Positions 10,041-18,824 of a stretch of 64,000 nt of DNA are shown piece after piece. This DNA is from Rhizobium sp. SSA_523 (GTDB lineage: Bacteria; Pseudomonadota; Alphaproteobacteria; Rhizobiales; Rhizobiaceae): contig NZ_CP129381.1 in NCBI RefSeq assembly GCF_030435705.1, positions 558,001 through 622,000 on the forward strand, read 5' to 3'. Numbering within the stretch: position 1 is the first letter of the stretch; each line of letters begins with the position of its first letter. The position numbers and the translations under genes are program-made. The notes under the pieces are model-generated. The model did no database searches. It was not told the origin of the DNA and saw only the letters and a program-made list of their open reading frames with translations.

Positions 10041-10063
10041 GATTTTTACAGCTTGCCTATGCC
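10035..10063 (+). promoter_or_regulatory. Putative sigma-70 promoter for the aldolase-gntR operon
   Basis: TTGACA at 10035-10040, a 17-base spacer, then TATGCC at 10058-10063. Transcription would start near 10070, ahead of the GGAGG ribosome site at 10097-10101 and the ATG at 10107. The -35 box is perfect and the -10 box moderate. Confidence 0.5.
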
Positions 10064-10106
10064 TCTCGCTGTGGAGAGAGGCGTTGAGACGCCGCTGGAG
10101 GACAAT

Positions 10107-10820
10107 ATGGCAATATCTGACAAGTCTAAGGACATGCTGGCAGCGGTGTCGACGGCGACGTTGACCACGGTTCTCTTGAAGCGGGGGCTGCGCAATGTCT
10201 TCATCCGCGGCATACACAAGATCAATCCCGATGCACCGCGCATGGTCGGCGAGGCCTTTACGCTGCGCTACATTCCGGCGCGCGAAGACCTGGACCATGT
10301 CGGCGCCTTCAATGATCGTAGCCATCCGCAGCGCCGGGCCATCGAGGAATGCCCGGAGGGCGCGGTCCTCGTCATGGATAGCCGAAAAGATTCCTCGGCC
10401 GCTTCGGCAGGGGGCATTCTGGTGACACGCCTGTGGAAGCGCGGCGTGGCGGGCGTGGTGACCGATGGCGGTTTTCGCGACACGCCGGATATCGCGAAAT
10501 TGCCGTTTCCGGCCTATCACGCGGCGCCGTCGGCACCCACCAATCTGATCCGTCACCACGCGCTGGATATCAACCAGCCGATCGGGTGCGGCGATGTCGC
10601 CGTCTATCCGGGCGATGTCATCGTGGGAGACGACGAGGGCGTCGTGGTGATCCCCGCAAAAATTGCGGAGGAGATCGCTGCCGAAGCCTTCGAGCAGACG
10701 GTCTTCGAAGATTTCGTCGAAGAGCAAGTCAAAGCCGGCCGTGGCATTTTCGGTCTGTATCCGCCGAATGCCGAGGCGGAGGCCGAATATGCCGACTGGC
10801 GTCGAAACAAGGGGCGATAA
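10107..10820 (+). CDS. RraA-like / HMG-CHA aldolase family protein
   Basis: Members cleave or decarboxylate short 2-keto acids with a divalent metal, giving pyruvate; the historic name, RNase E regulator RraA, refers to an E. coli paralogue. The protein of 237 residues has the expected SAGGILVTRLWKRGVAGVVTDGGFRD region, in which the R-D pair binds metal and substrate, plus the GDVAVYPGDVIVGDDEGVVVIP segment. The start is the ATG preceded by GGAGG 5 bases away; an upstream in-frame extension to 10035 has no such site. It is divergent from the importer operon and overlaps the GntR gene by one base, so it probably acts on the 2-keto-3-deoxy acid made by the dehydratases. Confidence 0.8.
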   Translation: MAISDKSKDMLAAVSTATLTTVLLKRGLRNVFIRGIHKINPDAPRMVGEAFTLRYIPAREDLDHVGAFNDRSHPQRRAIEECPEGAVLVMDSRKDSSAASAGGILVTRLWKRGVAGVVTDGGFRDTPDIAKLPFPAYHAAPSAPTNLIRHHALDINQPIGCGDVAVYPGDVIVGDDEGVVVIPAKIAEEIAAEAFEQTVFEDFVEEQVKAGRGIFGLYPPNAEAEAEYADWRRNKGR

Positions 10821-11533
10821 TGAACAAACCGGAGCTGATCGCCAGGTCGAGCGGCCAGACACGCTACAGCGACATCATCTACGAGAAGATCGTGTCGATG
10901 ATCGCCGATGGGCGGTTTCCCGTCCACGAACGATTGCCGTCGGAGACCAGCCTTGCCGGCATGCTCGGCGCTTCACGTCCCGTTGTGCGGGAGGCGCTGG
11001 AACGGCTGCGCAAGGACGAGCTGATCGTATCGCGCAAGGGTTCCGGATCCTACGTTCGCCAACGACCCGATTCCTCCGTCCTGACCCAGGTGCCGGTGGG
11101 CTCGCTGGCCGATGTGCAGCGCTTCTTCGAGTTCCGGGCCGGGCTGGAGGCTGAGGCCGCCGCCCTTGCCGCCCGCAACTGGCAGGCGGCCGACAAGACC
11201 CGGATCCAAGCCACATTCGAGGCGCTGGAGCGCTGTCTGTTGCGCCACGATCTCGGCGCCGAGGAAGATCAGCAGTTTCACGACGCGGTGGCGCAGGCAA
11301 CCGGCAACCAGTTTCATACGATGGTCCGGGAGTGGTTCAAGCCGCATATCGCGATCGGCATGTCGGTGACGAGAAGTCTCAGCCTCAAGCGGACGCCGGA
11401 CCATGTCCGCGCCGTGCAGGACGAACACGACGCCATCGTGCGGGCCATTTTCGAGCGACGGGAAGCGGATGCCCACGCCGCGATGAAGACCCATATTCTC
11501 AATGCCCGGGCGCGAATGTTCCGCGGCGTCTGA
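10820..11533 (+). CDS. FadR-subfamily GntR transcriptional regulator
   Basis: Cytoplasmic repressor or activator of 237 residues. The N-terminal winged helix (about 17-80) shows RYSDIIYEKIVSMI, then LPSETSLAGMLGASRPVVREALERL as the recognition region and GSGSYV as the wing. The C-terminal part is an all-helical FCD domain with D and H residues (EEDQQFHDAVAQATGN and EHDAIVRAI) that normally hold a metal and a carboxylate ligand. The start overlaps the aldolase stop (TAATG). Likely controls the divergent importer and its own operon through the palindrome at 10026-10040, with a sugar acid as ligand. Confidence 0.88.
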   Translation: MNKPELIARSSGQTRYSDIIYEKIVSMIADGRFPVHERLPSETSLAGMLGASRPVVREALERLRKDELIVSRKGSGSYVRQRPDSSVLTQVPVGSLADVQRFFEFRAGLEAEAAALAARNWQAADKTRIQATFEALERCLLRHDLGAEEDQQFHDAVAQATGNQFHTMVREWFKPHIAIGMSVTRSLSLKRTPDHVRAVQDEHDAIVRAIFERREADAHAAMKTHILNARARMFRGV

Positions 11534-11617
11534 CATTCCATCTGCCGCATGGCATCGCCGGAGGAGGCGGGTCCTGGTGCAGGTTTCTGATAATCGTCTG
11601 TCATGAGGGAGGCAGTC

Positions 11618-12496
11618 ATGCCGCAGACCACGATCATTCACCCGAAGACCCGCACAGTGCTGGATCGACCTTTGCATGTGGGGGAATCGCCGTGCTGGGA
11701 TGATCGCAGCGGCGATCTGTGGCTTGTCGACATCCTGGCTCCCGCCGTCCTGTGCATCCATGCCGGCGGCAGCGTCTCGCACTTTCCCATGCCTGCCCTC
11801 ATCGGCTGCCTGGCGCTTTGCGAGAGCGGCCGGATCGCCGTCGGCCTGCAGACGGGTGTTCATCTAATGGATCCGGAGACCGGACGTCTGGAACGCCTGT
11901 GCGATCCGGATGGTGGCCGCGCGGATAGCCGCCTGAATGACGGCAAAGTCGGTCCGGACGGGCATTTCTGGGTCGGCACGCGCGACGAGGCCGTTCCGCA
12001 GACCGGCAATGCGCGGCTCTATCGGGTGGCGCCGGATGGCAGTTTCGATCAGGTCCTGGATGGCCTCAATACGTCGAATGGGCTCGCCTGGAGCGCGGAT
12101 GGAAAGACCATGTTCCACTCCGACAGCAGCCAGCAGTTTCTGCAGAGCTTCGCCTTCGATCCTCAGACCGGCGCGCTTGGCCCGGCCCGGCGGCTCTTCG
12201 ACTTCACCAATGCCGAGGGACGCCCGGACGGTGCGGCAACCGACATGCAGGGCTTTTACTGGAGTGCCGGTGTTCTGGACGGCAAGCTCAATCGCATGTC
12301 GCCGGAGGGAGAAATCGTCGAGCTGTACCAGCTTCCCGTCAGCGGGCCGACAATGCCCTGTTTCGGCGGACCGGAGCTGAAGACTGTCTATGTAACCAGT
12401 CTGAAGCGCAAGGAGGGGGTCATCGATGAGATGGGAACCGTGATCGCCTTCGAGGTGGATGTGCCGGGCGTTCCGGTCCACCGCTTTCCCGTTTGA
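11618..12496 (+). CDS. SMP-30/gluconolactonase family lactonase
   Basis: Six-bladed propeller enzyme that opens a sugar lactone to the acid. Metal ligands fall at the family positions: E23 in VGESPCW, N154 in NTSNGLAWS, and D204 in RPDGAATD, with N107 in SRLNDGK. Length is 292 residues. The ATG at 11618 has GGGAGG about 6 bases upstream; an earlier in-frame ATG at 11603 lacks one. In this locus it would supply aldonate to the two dehydratases after oxidation of the sugar by the SDR enzyme. It is 24 bases from the DapA-type gene. Confidence 0.88.
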   Translation: MPQTTIIHPKTRTVLDRPLHVGESPCWDDRSGDLWLVDILAPAVLCIHAGGSVSHFPMPALIGCLALCESGRIAVGLQTGVHLMDPETGRLERLCDPDGGRADSRLNDGKVGPDGHFWVGTRDEAVPQTGNARLYRVAPDGSFDQVLDGLNTSNGLAWSADGKTMFHSDSSQQFLQSFAFDPQTGALGPARRLFDFTNAEGRPDGAATDMQGFYWSAGVLDGKLNRMSPEGEIVELYQLPVSGPTMPCFGGPELKTVYVTSLKRKEGVIDEMGTVIAFEVDVPGVPVHRFPV

Positions 12497-12520
12497 CGCC
12501 TGGATCAGGAGGAGTTTCCC

Positions 12521-13435
12521 ATGCCGATGGAACCGATGAAGACGGCGCTGCGAGGCATTTCCGGCGTCCCGGTCACCGCCTATGATGCGCGTGGCGAGGT
12601 GGAGCCGGACGTCACCGCCCAGGTCTATGCCCGTGTGGCGGCGGCGGGGATCCACAATATCGTCGCGGCCGGCAATACCGGTGAGTTCTACGCGCTGACG
12701 CCGAGCGAGATCCTGCGGGTTTACGAGGCAGCCATTCGGGGCGTCGATGGCAGGGCGCCGGTGACGGCCGCGATCGGCCGCTCGCTCCGGGAGGCGGTGG
12801 ATCTGGCACAGCGCGCCAAGGACATGGGAGCATCTGCCGTGATGGCGCATCAGCCGGTCGATCCCTTCGCCGCGCCACAGGCACAGATCGATTATTTCCG
12901 ACGCCTTGCAGAGCTTTCGCCCCTGCCTCTGGTCGCCTATGTGCGCGCCGATGGCTTTGCCGTGGAAGATCTGACGCGCCTTGCGGGCCATGCCAATATT
13001 GCCGGTATCAAATTCGCCACGCCCGATCTGATGCTGCTTGCGCGCGCCATTGTTGCCGCCGATCCAGCCGGTGCGATCTTCGTCTGCGGTCTGGCGGAAA
13101 GCTGGGCGCCGGCCTTTGCTGCTGTCGGTGCCCAGGGCTTCACGTCCGGGCTGGTCAATGTGGCACCGCAATTTTCGCTTGCCGTTTTGTCGGCCCTGCA
13201 GAAAGGGGATTTCGCCGCGGCGCGAGCGGTCGTCTCCCGCATCGAGGGTTTTGAGCGGCTGCGGACGAAATATCGCAACGGGGCCAATGTCACGGTGGTG
13301 AAGGAGGCGGTGGCTATGAGCGGTCTGAATGTCGGGCCGGTGCGGCTTCCGGGGCTTCCCGAGCTGGACGAAGGCGACCGCCAGGCGCTCAAAGCCATGC
13401 TCCAGGACTGGCAGAGCGGATCTGTCACCGCCTGA
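12521..13435 (+). CDS. DapA/NanA-family class I aldolase (dihydrodipicolinate synthase family)
   Basis: Schiff-base lyase or condensing enzyme in a TIM barrel, 304 residues. Pyruvate-binding motif appears as GNTGEF at 51-56 in place of the usual GTTGE, the catalytic Tyr is Y140 in LVAYVRAD, and the Schiff-base Lys is K164 in IAGIKFA. In a catabolic operon with lactonase, dehydratases and dehydrogenases the most likely reaction is splitting or dehydrating a 2-keto-3-deoxy sugar acid. A GGAGGAG site lies 6 bases before the ATG. True dihydrodipicolinate synthase is unlikely, since biosynthetic genes are absent nearby. Confidence 0.82.
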   Translation: MPMEPMKTALRGISGVPVTAYDARGEVEPDVTAQVYARVAAAGIHNIVAAGNTGEFYALTPSEILRVYEAAIRGVDGRAPVTAAIGRSLREAVDLAQRAKDMGASAVMAHQPVDPFAAPQAQIDYFRRLAELSPLPLVAYVRADGFAVEDLTRLAGHANIAGIKFATPDLMLLARAIVAADPAGAIFVCGLAESWAPAFAAVGAQGFTSGLVNVAPQFSLAVLSALQKGDFAAARAVVSRIEGFERLRTKYRNGANVTVVKEAVAMSGLNVGPVRLPGLPELDEGDRQALKAMLQDWQSGSVTA

Positions 13436-13547
13436 TCATCTGCCTTTGGCAACCGGCTCTCATTGATCTTCCTGACGAGACGCCTCATTCTGCACCTGCC
13501 CCGGGTGGGAGAGTCAGCAGGGGCAGCGTCGATCAGAGGAGACAGTC

Positions 13548-14675
13548 ATGAAGATCAGGGCAGCCGTCCTGGATAGAACGGGCGTTGAACCGCCCTATGC
13601 CTCAGCCAGGCCTCTGCGCATCCAGGAGGTGGATCTCGAAGGGCCGGGGCGTGGGGAGGTTCTGGTCAGAATTGCGGCCGCGGGGCTCTGCCATTCGGAC
13701 CTGTCCGTCATCGACGGAAATCGGCCGAGACCCTTGCCGATGGTGCTCGGCCACGAGGCCTCCGGCGTGGTGGAGGAGGTTGGCGCGGATATCCATGATC
13801 TTCAGGCTGGCGATCATGTGGTCTTCGTCTTCGTTCCCAGTTGCGGGCACTGCCTGCCTTGTGCCGAAGGCCGTCCAGCGCTCTGCGAGCCCGGCGCGGC
13901 AGCCAATGGCCGCGGTGAATTGCTGGGCGGCGCAATGCGGCTGAAGCGCCATGGAGAGCCGCTCCATCATCATATCGGCATATCGTGCTTTGCCGACTAT
14001 GCAACAGTCTCCCGCCGCTCGCTGGTGAAGATCGATCAGGACATCGCCCTTGACGTTGCGGGCCTGATGGGGTGCGCAGTGCTGACCGGCGCCGGAGCGG
14101 TGTTCAACTCCGGCGATATACGTCCCGGAGGCTCCGTCGCCGTGGTCGGACTGGGCGGCGTCGGGCTGGCAGCGGTGCTGGGTGCCGTTGCGGCCGGCGC
14201 CGAAACCATCATCGCCGTTGATCGTCTCGATTCCAAGCTTGCCGCGGCCCGGCAGATGGGCGCCACTCATACGTTCAATGCCGGCGATGCGGATCTGGTG
14301 GCAGGGCTGCGCGCGTTGACGAAGGGCGGCGTCGAGGTGGCGCTGGAATTTGCCGGTTCCGTCAAGGCGCTGGAACTTGCCTATGCCGTGACACGGCGCG
14401 GCGGCACGACGATCACCGCCGGTTTGCCGCATCCTGCTGCCATGATGCAGCTTCCCGCCGCCTCGCTTGTGGCGGAGGAGCGGATCCTGAAGGGAAGCTA
14501 TCTCGGCTCCGGCGTGCCTGCTCGAGACATACCGCGCTTTCTCAATCTCTATCGGCGCGGCAAGCTGCCGATCGACAGGTTGCTCACGCATCGCTTCCGC
14601 CTTGACGAGATCAATGACGGCTTCGACAGGCTGGCGGACGGCTCGGCCCTGCGTCAGATCGTCGTCTTCGATTGA
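13548..14675 (+). CDS. Zinc-dependent alcohol dehydrogenase, class III-like
   Basis: NAD-dependent medium-chain dehydrogenase, 375 residues. The catalytic zinc site shows C48 in GLCHSD and the GHE motif of LGHEASG; the structural zinc loop has four cysteines in SCGHCLPCAEGRPALC. The Rossmann motif is VVGLGGVGLAAV. It probably oxidises or reduces the aldehyde released by one of the aldolases of this locus. It is the last plus-strand gene here, 112 bases after the DapA-type gene, and converges on the Fnr-type regulator gene. Confidence 0.88.
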   Translation: MKIRAAVLDRTGVEPPYASARPLRIQEVDLEGPGRGEVLVRIAAAGLCHSDLSVIDGNRPRPLPMVLGHEASGVVEEVGADIHDLQAGDHVVFVFVPSCGHCLPCAEGRPALCEPGAAANGRGELLGGAMRLKRHGEPLHHHIGISCFADYATVSRRSLVKIDQDIALDVAGLMGCAVLTGAGAVFNSGDIRPGGSVAVVGLGGVGLAAVLGAVAAGAETIIAVDRLDSKLAAARQMGATHTFNAGDADLVAGLRALTKGGVEVALEFAGSVKALELAYAVTRRGGTTITAGLPHPAAMMQLPAASLVAEERILKGSYLGSGVPARDIPRFLNLYRRGKLPIDRLLTHRFRLDEINDGFDRLADGSALRQIVVFD

Positions 14676-14731
14676 CGGCCGGGCATTGCAACGGAAGGGC
14701 GTGAAAAAGCCAGCGACGATGGTCCGGGCGG

Positions 14732-15403
14732 TCAGGCTGACGGCTCGCCCTTGCTGCCCTCGGCCAAAGCTCTCAATGCCGCAAGCTCGCGGATGATGAT
14801 CCGTTCCGGCTGATCGAAGGAAATCAGGCGGGATCGCTTGAAATTGCTCAGGCAGCGGCTGACGGTTTCCGGCGTCAGACCCAGCCAGTCCGCAAGCTCT
14901 GCCCGCGTCAGGTGCAGGATGATGGTGATGCGGCGGTTACTGGCCGTGCGCTTCGGGCGCGAAAAGTGGTCGGCGAGGTCGAGAAGGGCGCTGGCCACCC
15001 GCTCGGGTGCCGTCTTTCGCCCCAGGAGAAGGCTATGGGCTTGCGCCCGGAGGAGCATCTGGCGCGCGGCCGCATCGACTATCCGGGGCTGATCTGCGGC
15101 GGCGATCCGTTCGAGGTGGCAATAAGTGAGAGTGATGGCCTTGCCGTGGCCGGCGTCAAGCAAATCCCCGCTGATCACGCTACCCGGGCCAAGCACGTCG
15201 AGGATCTGCCGGCGTCCATCGGGCAGGTCCGTAAAAAGGGCCACGCATCCGCTCTCGATCCGAAACACCAGCGGCACCTTGCGGGAGCGCAGCGGGATGA
15301 GGGCGTGCGGCGGCAGGCTCGTGACAGCCATCGCCACAGGGTCGATTTCGGGCGGGCCGTGGCGGTGGATCTTCCCGAAGGCATCCGGCAATCTGTTCAA
15401 CAT
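14732..15403 (-). CDS. Crp/Fnr family regulator, FixK/FnrN-like
   Basis: Protein of 223 residues with an N-terminal cyclic-nucleotide-binding fold (VFRIESGCVALF and GPGSVISGDLL) and a C-terminal helix-turn-helix LTRAELADWLGLTPETVS continuing into RCLSNFKRSRLI. The E-x-x-S-R pattern in the recognition helix is that of Fnr and FixK proteins, which bind TTGAT-N4-ATCAA sites. The N-terminal cysteine cluster that holds an iron-sulphur centre in Fnr is absent, so it is more FixK-like and probably not a direct oxygen sensor. No clear Fnr box was seen in front of it. It converges on the alcohol dehydrogenase gene. Confidence 0.85.
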   Translation of the reverse strand: MLNRLPDAFGKIHRHGPPEIDPVAMAVTSLPPHALIPLRSRKVPLVFRIESGCVALFTDLPDGRRQILDVLGPGSVISGDLLDAGHGKAITLTYCHLERIAAADQPRIVDAAARQMLLRAQAHSLLLGRKTAPERVASALLDLADHFSRPKRTASNRRITIILHLTRAELADWLGLTPETVSRCLSNFKRSRLISFDQPERIIIRELAALRALAEGSKGEPSA

Positions 15404-15509
15404 GATGGAATCTTCCGGCTTTCGCCGGCCAGATCCTACGGATCGGATCTGCCGGCCGAGCTGACAAGGCTGTCATCTGCGACAGCGGTTCTCACATTTC
15501 GACGATCAG

Positions 15510-15956
15510 TCAGAGAACGGCCGGGAGAGGTGGCGCCCGCGGTGCGGCATTCGGCAAAAACAGGCGTGGAGGGATCACGGAATCGGTGAAAACCGGCAGG
15601 CGCGTGCCCGGCTTGCTCCTGTTGCCGCAAGCACTGTCCGGCGGCGCTGGCAACGCGATGTCCAGGGAAAGCCGGCAGGCCTCGCAGCCGATGCCGAGGC
15701 TGCGGCTTTGGTGCCTGGCCTTGTCCTTCTTCACAAGGCAAAGATCAGGAACTGTGCCATCGGGAAGGGTATAGGCGTTTGCCTCGGCAGCGATTGGCGA
15801 GATTTCGACGACGGTGCCAGACCCAAGGACTGCCGCAGCCGGCCCCAAAGCGGCAGAAGCGCCAGGAGGAGCGTGGGAGAGGGAGACCAGCAGCAACGCA
15901 ACGACGCATAGAAGGCGGGTCAGCGCGTCTCTTATCCTGCTCCAAGCTGTCATCAT
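15510..15956 (-). CDS. Small exported Cys-containing protein of unknown function
   Basis: I do not recognise it with certainty. From the ATG at 15956 (a second ATG follows at 15953) the protein has 148 residues: a basic start, a hydrophobic segment LLCVVALLLVSLSHA, then a likely cleavage after GASAA. The mature part contains LPDGTVPDLCLV, GIGCEACRLS and SACGNR, that is, a C-x2-C pair and two further Cys. The pattern recalls the DUF2946 group of exported Cys/His proteins, but the His-rich part is missing. The frame stays open upstream to 16253 without support. It lies just upstream of the Fnr-type gene on the same strand. Confidence 0.45.
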   Translation of the reverse strand: MMTAWSRIRDALTRLLCVVALLLVSLSHAPPGASAALGPAAAVLGSGTVVEISPIAAEANAYTLPDGTVPDLCLVKKDKARHQSRSLGIGCEACRLSLDIALPAPPDSACGNRSKPGTRLPVFTDSVIPPRLFLPNAAPRAPPLPAVL

Positions 15957-16354
15957 CGTCCTGTCGCTGTCGAAGGCCGGCGGCTTGATCGTGACATCAA
16001 ACCTCAAAATGATCGCAGTTCGGCAGGCATACCGGACCACCACAAGCGCTAGCCGCATCAAGGTCGCAAATGGCGTCAGGCCGATACCGCCCTTAGCGCA
16101 GCTAACCTCGATCTTATAGCGCCCTTCCTGGCTTCGAACAAAGGTTTCGGGCTGCGACACTTGCGCCCGCCACAAGGCATGAAGGCGCGAAAAAGGGGGG
16201 AGCAAGAGAGCAAAGAGCAAGGAGGATCGCTCAAGCCGGAGCGACGAGGGCACCGGGCGCTGGACGAAGGTTTCGGGCTTTGCCGTCCGGGCAATGAGAG
16301 GCTAGATCCGGCGACCCGCTGGGACGTCTGCCGGCCTCAGGCCGGCAAACCCCA
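15957..16354. other. Intergenic region of about 400 bp without a recognisable gene
   Basis: Only short frames of low coding character occur on either strand. The 13-mer AAGGTTTCGGGCT is present twice, at 16141-16153 and 16267-16279, and a GC-rich hairpin sits at 16329-16347 next to the end of the chemotaxis operon. No convincing promoter for the small exported protein was found. Confidence 0.5.
16329..16347 (-). terminator. Hairpin at the end of the chemotaxis operon
   Basis: TGCCGGCC and GGCCGGCA form a perfect 8-bp stem around the three bases TCA, starting 8 bases after the stop of the last cheW gene on the minus strand. No T-run follows, so it may be a weak or Rho-assisted terminator or an mRNA end protector. 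Confidence 0.45.
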
Positions 16355-16870
16355 TCATGCGACGCTTTGGTGATCTGGCTGTGCGAGGCCGGCAAGCGCG
16401 CTGCTGGAAAGCGCGCTGCCGGAATCGGAGAAGAGGCGGGCGAGATCGACGATGACGACGAAGCCGCCATCGCGGCGCACGACGCCGGCAATATAATCGG
16501 AACGCCAGGCAATGCCGATATCCGGAGGGCTCTCGATCCGGCTCTTCTGGAAGGGCACGACCTCGTAGACCCGGTCGGCGACAAGGCCGAGGGTGAGGAT
16601 GCGGCCGGCAATCGGCACATCGATCACCAGGATGCGGGTATGCGGTGTCTTGTCCGTGCGCGACATGCCGAGCCGCAGGCGCAGGTCGATGACCGGGACG
16701 CCCTGGCCGCGCACATCGCGCAGCCCGAGAAGATACTCCGGCCCATGCGGGATCCTGAAGGCCTCCTCATGGTCGAGGATCTCGCGCACCACATCCACCG
16801 GCACGGCAAAGATTTCCGCGCCGAGGCTGAAGGTCACGAACTGGGCTTCCGTGGTGGCGAGCATGGTCAT
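16355..16870 (-). CDS. cheW: Chemotaxis coupling protein CheW
   Basis: Scaffold that joins the MCP receptor to the CheA kinase at the cytoplasmic membrane face. The 171 residues form one CheW domain: [24 protein letters not shown] at the start, [21 protein letters not shown] in the middle and [23 protein letters not shown] near the end. Its ATG overlaps the stop of the MCP gene (ATGA), so the two are translationally coupled. As the other cheW copy in this operon is frameshifted, this may be the only working coupling protein made here. Confidence 0.92.
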   Translation of the reverse strand: MTMLATTEAQFVTFSLGAEIFAVPVDVVREILDHEEAFRIPHGPEYLLGLRDVRGQGVPVIDLRLRLGMSRTDKTPHTRILVIDVPIAGRILTLGLVADRVYEVVPFQKSRIESPPDIGIAWRSDYIAGVVRRDGGFVVIVDLARLFSDSGSALSSSALAGLAQPDHQSVA

Positions 16871-18681
16871 GCGCTTTCCCGGAAATCGGCATCGTGTTCG
16901 TCGGGGCCGCCGACCGTCATGTCGAGCGCGAAACCCTTGGCCCGCGCCTGCTGGGCAGCCACGCTGTTATCGGCGCGCTTAACCGCAAGCGGACGATGAA
17001 CCGCCCGGCTGGCCGCCGGTGCAACGCGGCTCGCGCCAGCCTTCGCGGACAGGTGCCGGTTCGACTGTTCGATCCGGAAGAAGGCGATGGAGGCCTGCAG
17101 TTCCTCGGCCTGTGCGGCCAGTTCTTCCGATGTCGCGGACATCTGTTCGGAGGCGCTGGCATTTTGCTGCGTCACCTGGTCGAGCTGCTGGATCGCCTGG
17201 TTGATCTGGGCAGCGCCGATATCCTGTTCGCGGCAGGCGGCCGAGATTTCCGAAACCAGTTCCGCGGTCTTCTGGATGTCGGGCACCAGACGGTTCAGCA
17301 TTTCGCCGGCCTCCGTTGCCGCAACCACCGTGTCGCCGGACAGGGCGGAGATTTCCGCGGCCGCGGCCTGGCTGCGCTCGGCAAGCTTGCGCACTTCCGA
17401 GGCCACCACGGCAAAGCCCTTGCCATGTTCGCCGGCGCGCGCCGCTTCGACAGCCGCATTCAGCGCCAGAAGATCGGTCTGGCGGGCGATTTCCTGCACG
17501 ATGGAGATCTTCTCGGCGATCGTGCGCATGGCGCCGACGGCCTTGCCGACGGCCTGGCCGGAGGCTTCGGCATCGCGCGACGACTGGCGGGCGATCTTTT
17601 CCGTCTGGCTGGCATTTTCGGCGTTCTGCTTGATATTGGCCGCCATTTCTTCCATCGAGGAGGAGGCCTGTTCGGCCGCCGAGGCCTGTTCGGTCGCGCC
17701 CTGGCTCAGCTGTTCCGAGCTTGCCGACAATTCCTGGCTGCCGGAGGAGACATTGTCGGAGGCCGACAGCGCGTCGCCCACCACCGCCCGCAGGCGCTCC
17801 ACCATGCTCCTCAGGGACATGCCGAGCGTATCCTTGTCAGAGAGCGGCTTGACATTGACGGTCAGGTCGCCATTGGCAATCTGATCCGCAACGCGAGCCG
17901 TTTCCCGCAGATTGCCGGTCATGATGCGGACACTCTCGACGACGTCGCGAATTTCGTCATTGGTCTTGATGTCGATCTCCTGGTCGAGGTCGCCGATCGC
18001 CACCGCATCGGCAACGCTCTTCACCTTCTTCAGGCCGCTATTGATGCCCAGCGCAATCCAGGTGGCGACGCCGACCGACAGGACGAACATCGTTGCCAGT
18101 GCGGCGATCAGCAGGTTGCGGGAATCGTTGTACTGTTCATTGGTCGCTTCATCCGTCGTCTTCAGATCGGCGGCAATGGCTTCCCGAACGGCCGCCAGGC
18201 TGATGAGCATCTCATTGAAGGCCTTGCGCCCTTCGCCCATCGACAGGTCTCCGGCCGCAGCATTGCTCTGCGCGGTGTTCTCGATCGCCAGTTTGAGGAC
18301 GCGTTCATCGATCTGCCGCCATGTCGCAAGCTGGTGGGTCAATTCCGTCGCCTTTTCGGCGATAAGCGGGTTCTTGCTGCGAACCAGCACTTCGAGCGCC
18401 TGATCGGCCTGCTGCAGATTGTTGCTCACCGAGGAGACGAAGCCGTTGATCAGGTCGGGATTCGTATTGATGATGGCGTTCTTTTCATCCCGGATTGCGT
18501 TGAGGATGCCCACCGACATATCCGAGGAGATCCGCAAATTGGCGGAGGGGCCGTCGACGATATCGGTGACGGCCGTGTTCAGGGCTGCCAGGTTGGAGAT
18601 CGCGATGATGACGGTCGCGCTCGACAGCAGGATCAGAAAGCCGAAGGCCAGGGCCAGCTTGAGTTTAATGGTAAAGCGCAT
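16867..18681 (-). CDS. Methyl-accepting chemotaxis protein
   Basis: Transmembrane receptor of 604 residues. A short basic N-terminus precedes membrane helix 1 (about 6-28); a periplasmic four-helix-bundle-type domain of about 150 residues follows; helix 2 lies in [20 protein letters not shown]; then a HAMP region and a long coiled-coil signalling domain. The conserved hairpin tip reads [21 protein letters not shown], continuing into [18 protein letters not shown]. No CheR-tethering pentapeptide ends the protein. ATG 18681 is preferred to the in-frame TTG 18 bases upstream. Ligand unknown. Confidence 0.93.
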   Translation of the reverse strand: MRFTIKLKLALAFGFLILLSSATVIIAISNLAALNTAVTDIVDGPSANLRISSDMSVGILNAIRDEKNAIINTNPDLINGFVSSVSNNLQQADQALEVLVRSKNPLIAEKATELTHQLATWRQIDERVLKLAIENTAQSNAAAGDLSMGEGRKAFNEMLISLAAVREAIAADLKTTDEATNEQYNDSRNLLIAALATMFVLSVGVATWIALGINSGLKKVKSVADAVAIGDLDQEIDIKTNDEIRDVVESVRIMTGNLRETARVADQIANGDLTVNVKPLSDKDTLGMSLRSMVERLRAVVGDALSASDNVSSGSQELSASSEQLSQGATEQASAAEQASSSMEEMAANIKQNAENASQTEKIARQSSRDAEASGQAVGKAVGAMRTIAEKISIVQEIARQTDLLALNAAVEAARAGEHGKGFAVVASEVRKLAERSQAAAAEISALSGDTVVAATEAGEMLNRLVPDIQKTAELVSEISAACREQDIGAAQINQAIQQLDQVTQQNASASEQMSATSEELAAQAEELQASIAFFRIEQSNRHLSAKAGASRVAPAASRAVHRPLAVKRADNSVAAQQARAKGFALDMTVGGPDEHDADFRESA

Positions 18682-18824
18682 GAGAAGCTCTTTCAGCAAA
18701 ATGGTGTTGATGGGTGACGCGGGCTTTGATCATCGCCCTTTGACCATGCCCGCGGGCTGGTCGGATCCCCCTCATGAGGCCCTGTAATCCTGGTGTCGGA
18801 GATGACGGCCGAATGGCCGCCAAC

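Noticed and set aside
9912..10862. N-terminal extension of the first family 5 binding protein up to 10862
   Set aside because: The Tat signal peptide begins right after the ATG at 9911, and the extension would run antisense through the aldolase gene.
16141..16279. The repeated 13-mer AAGGTTTCGGGCT as the ends of a mobile element
   Set aside because: The copies are direct, 113 bases apart, with no transposase gene, inverted ends or target duplication.
16894..18717. Long open frame (over 600 codons) on the strand opposite the MCP gene
   Set aside because: It mirrors the codon pattern of the real gene on the other strand, has no domain pattern or ribosome site, and the MCP assignment is certain.
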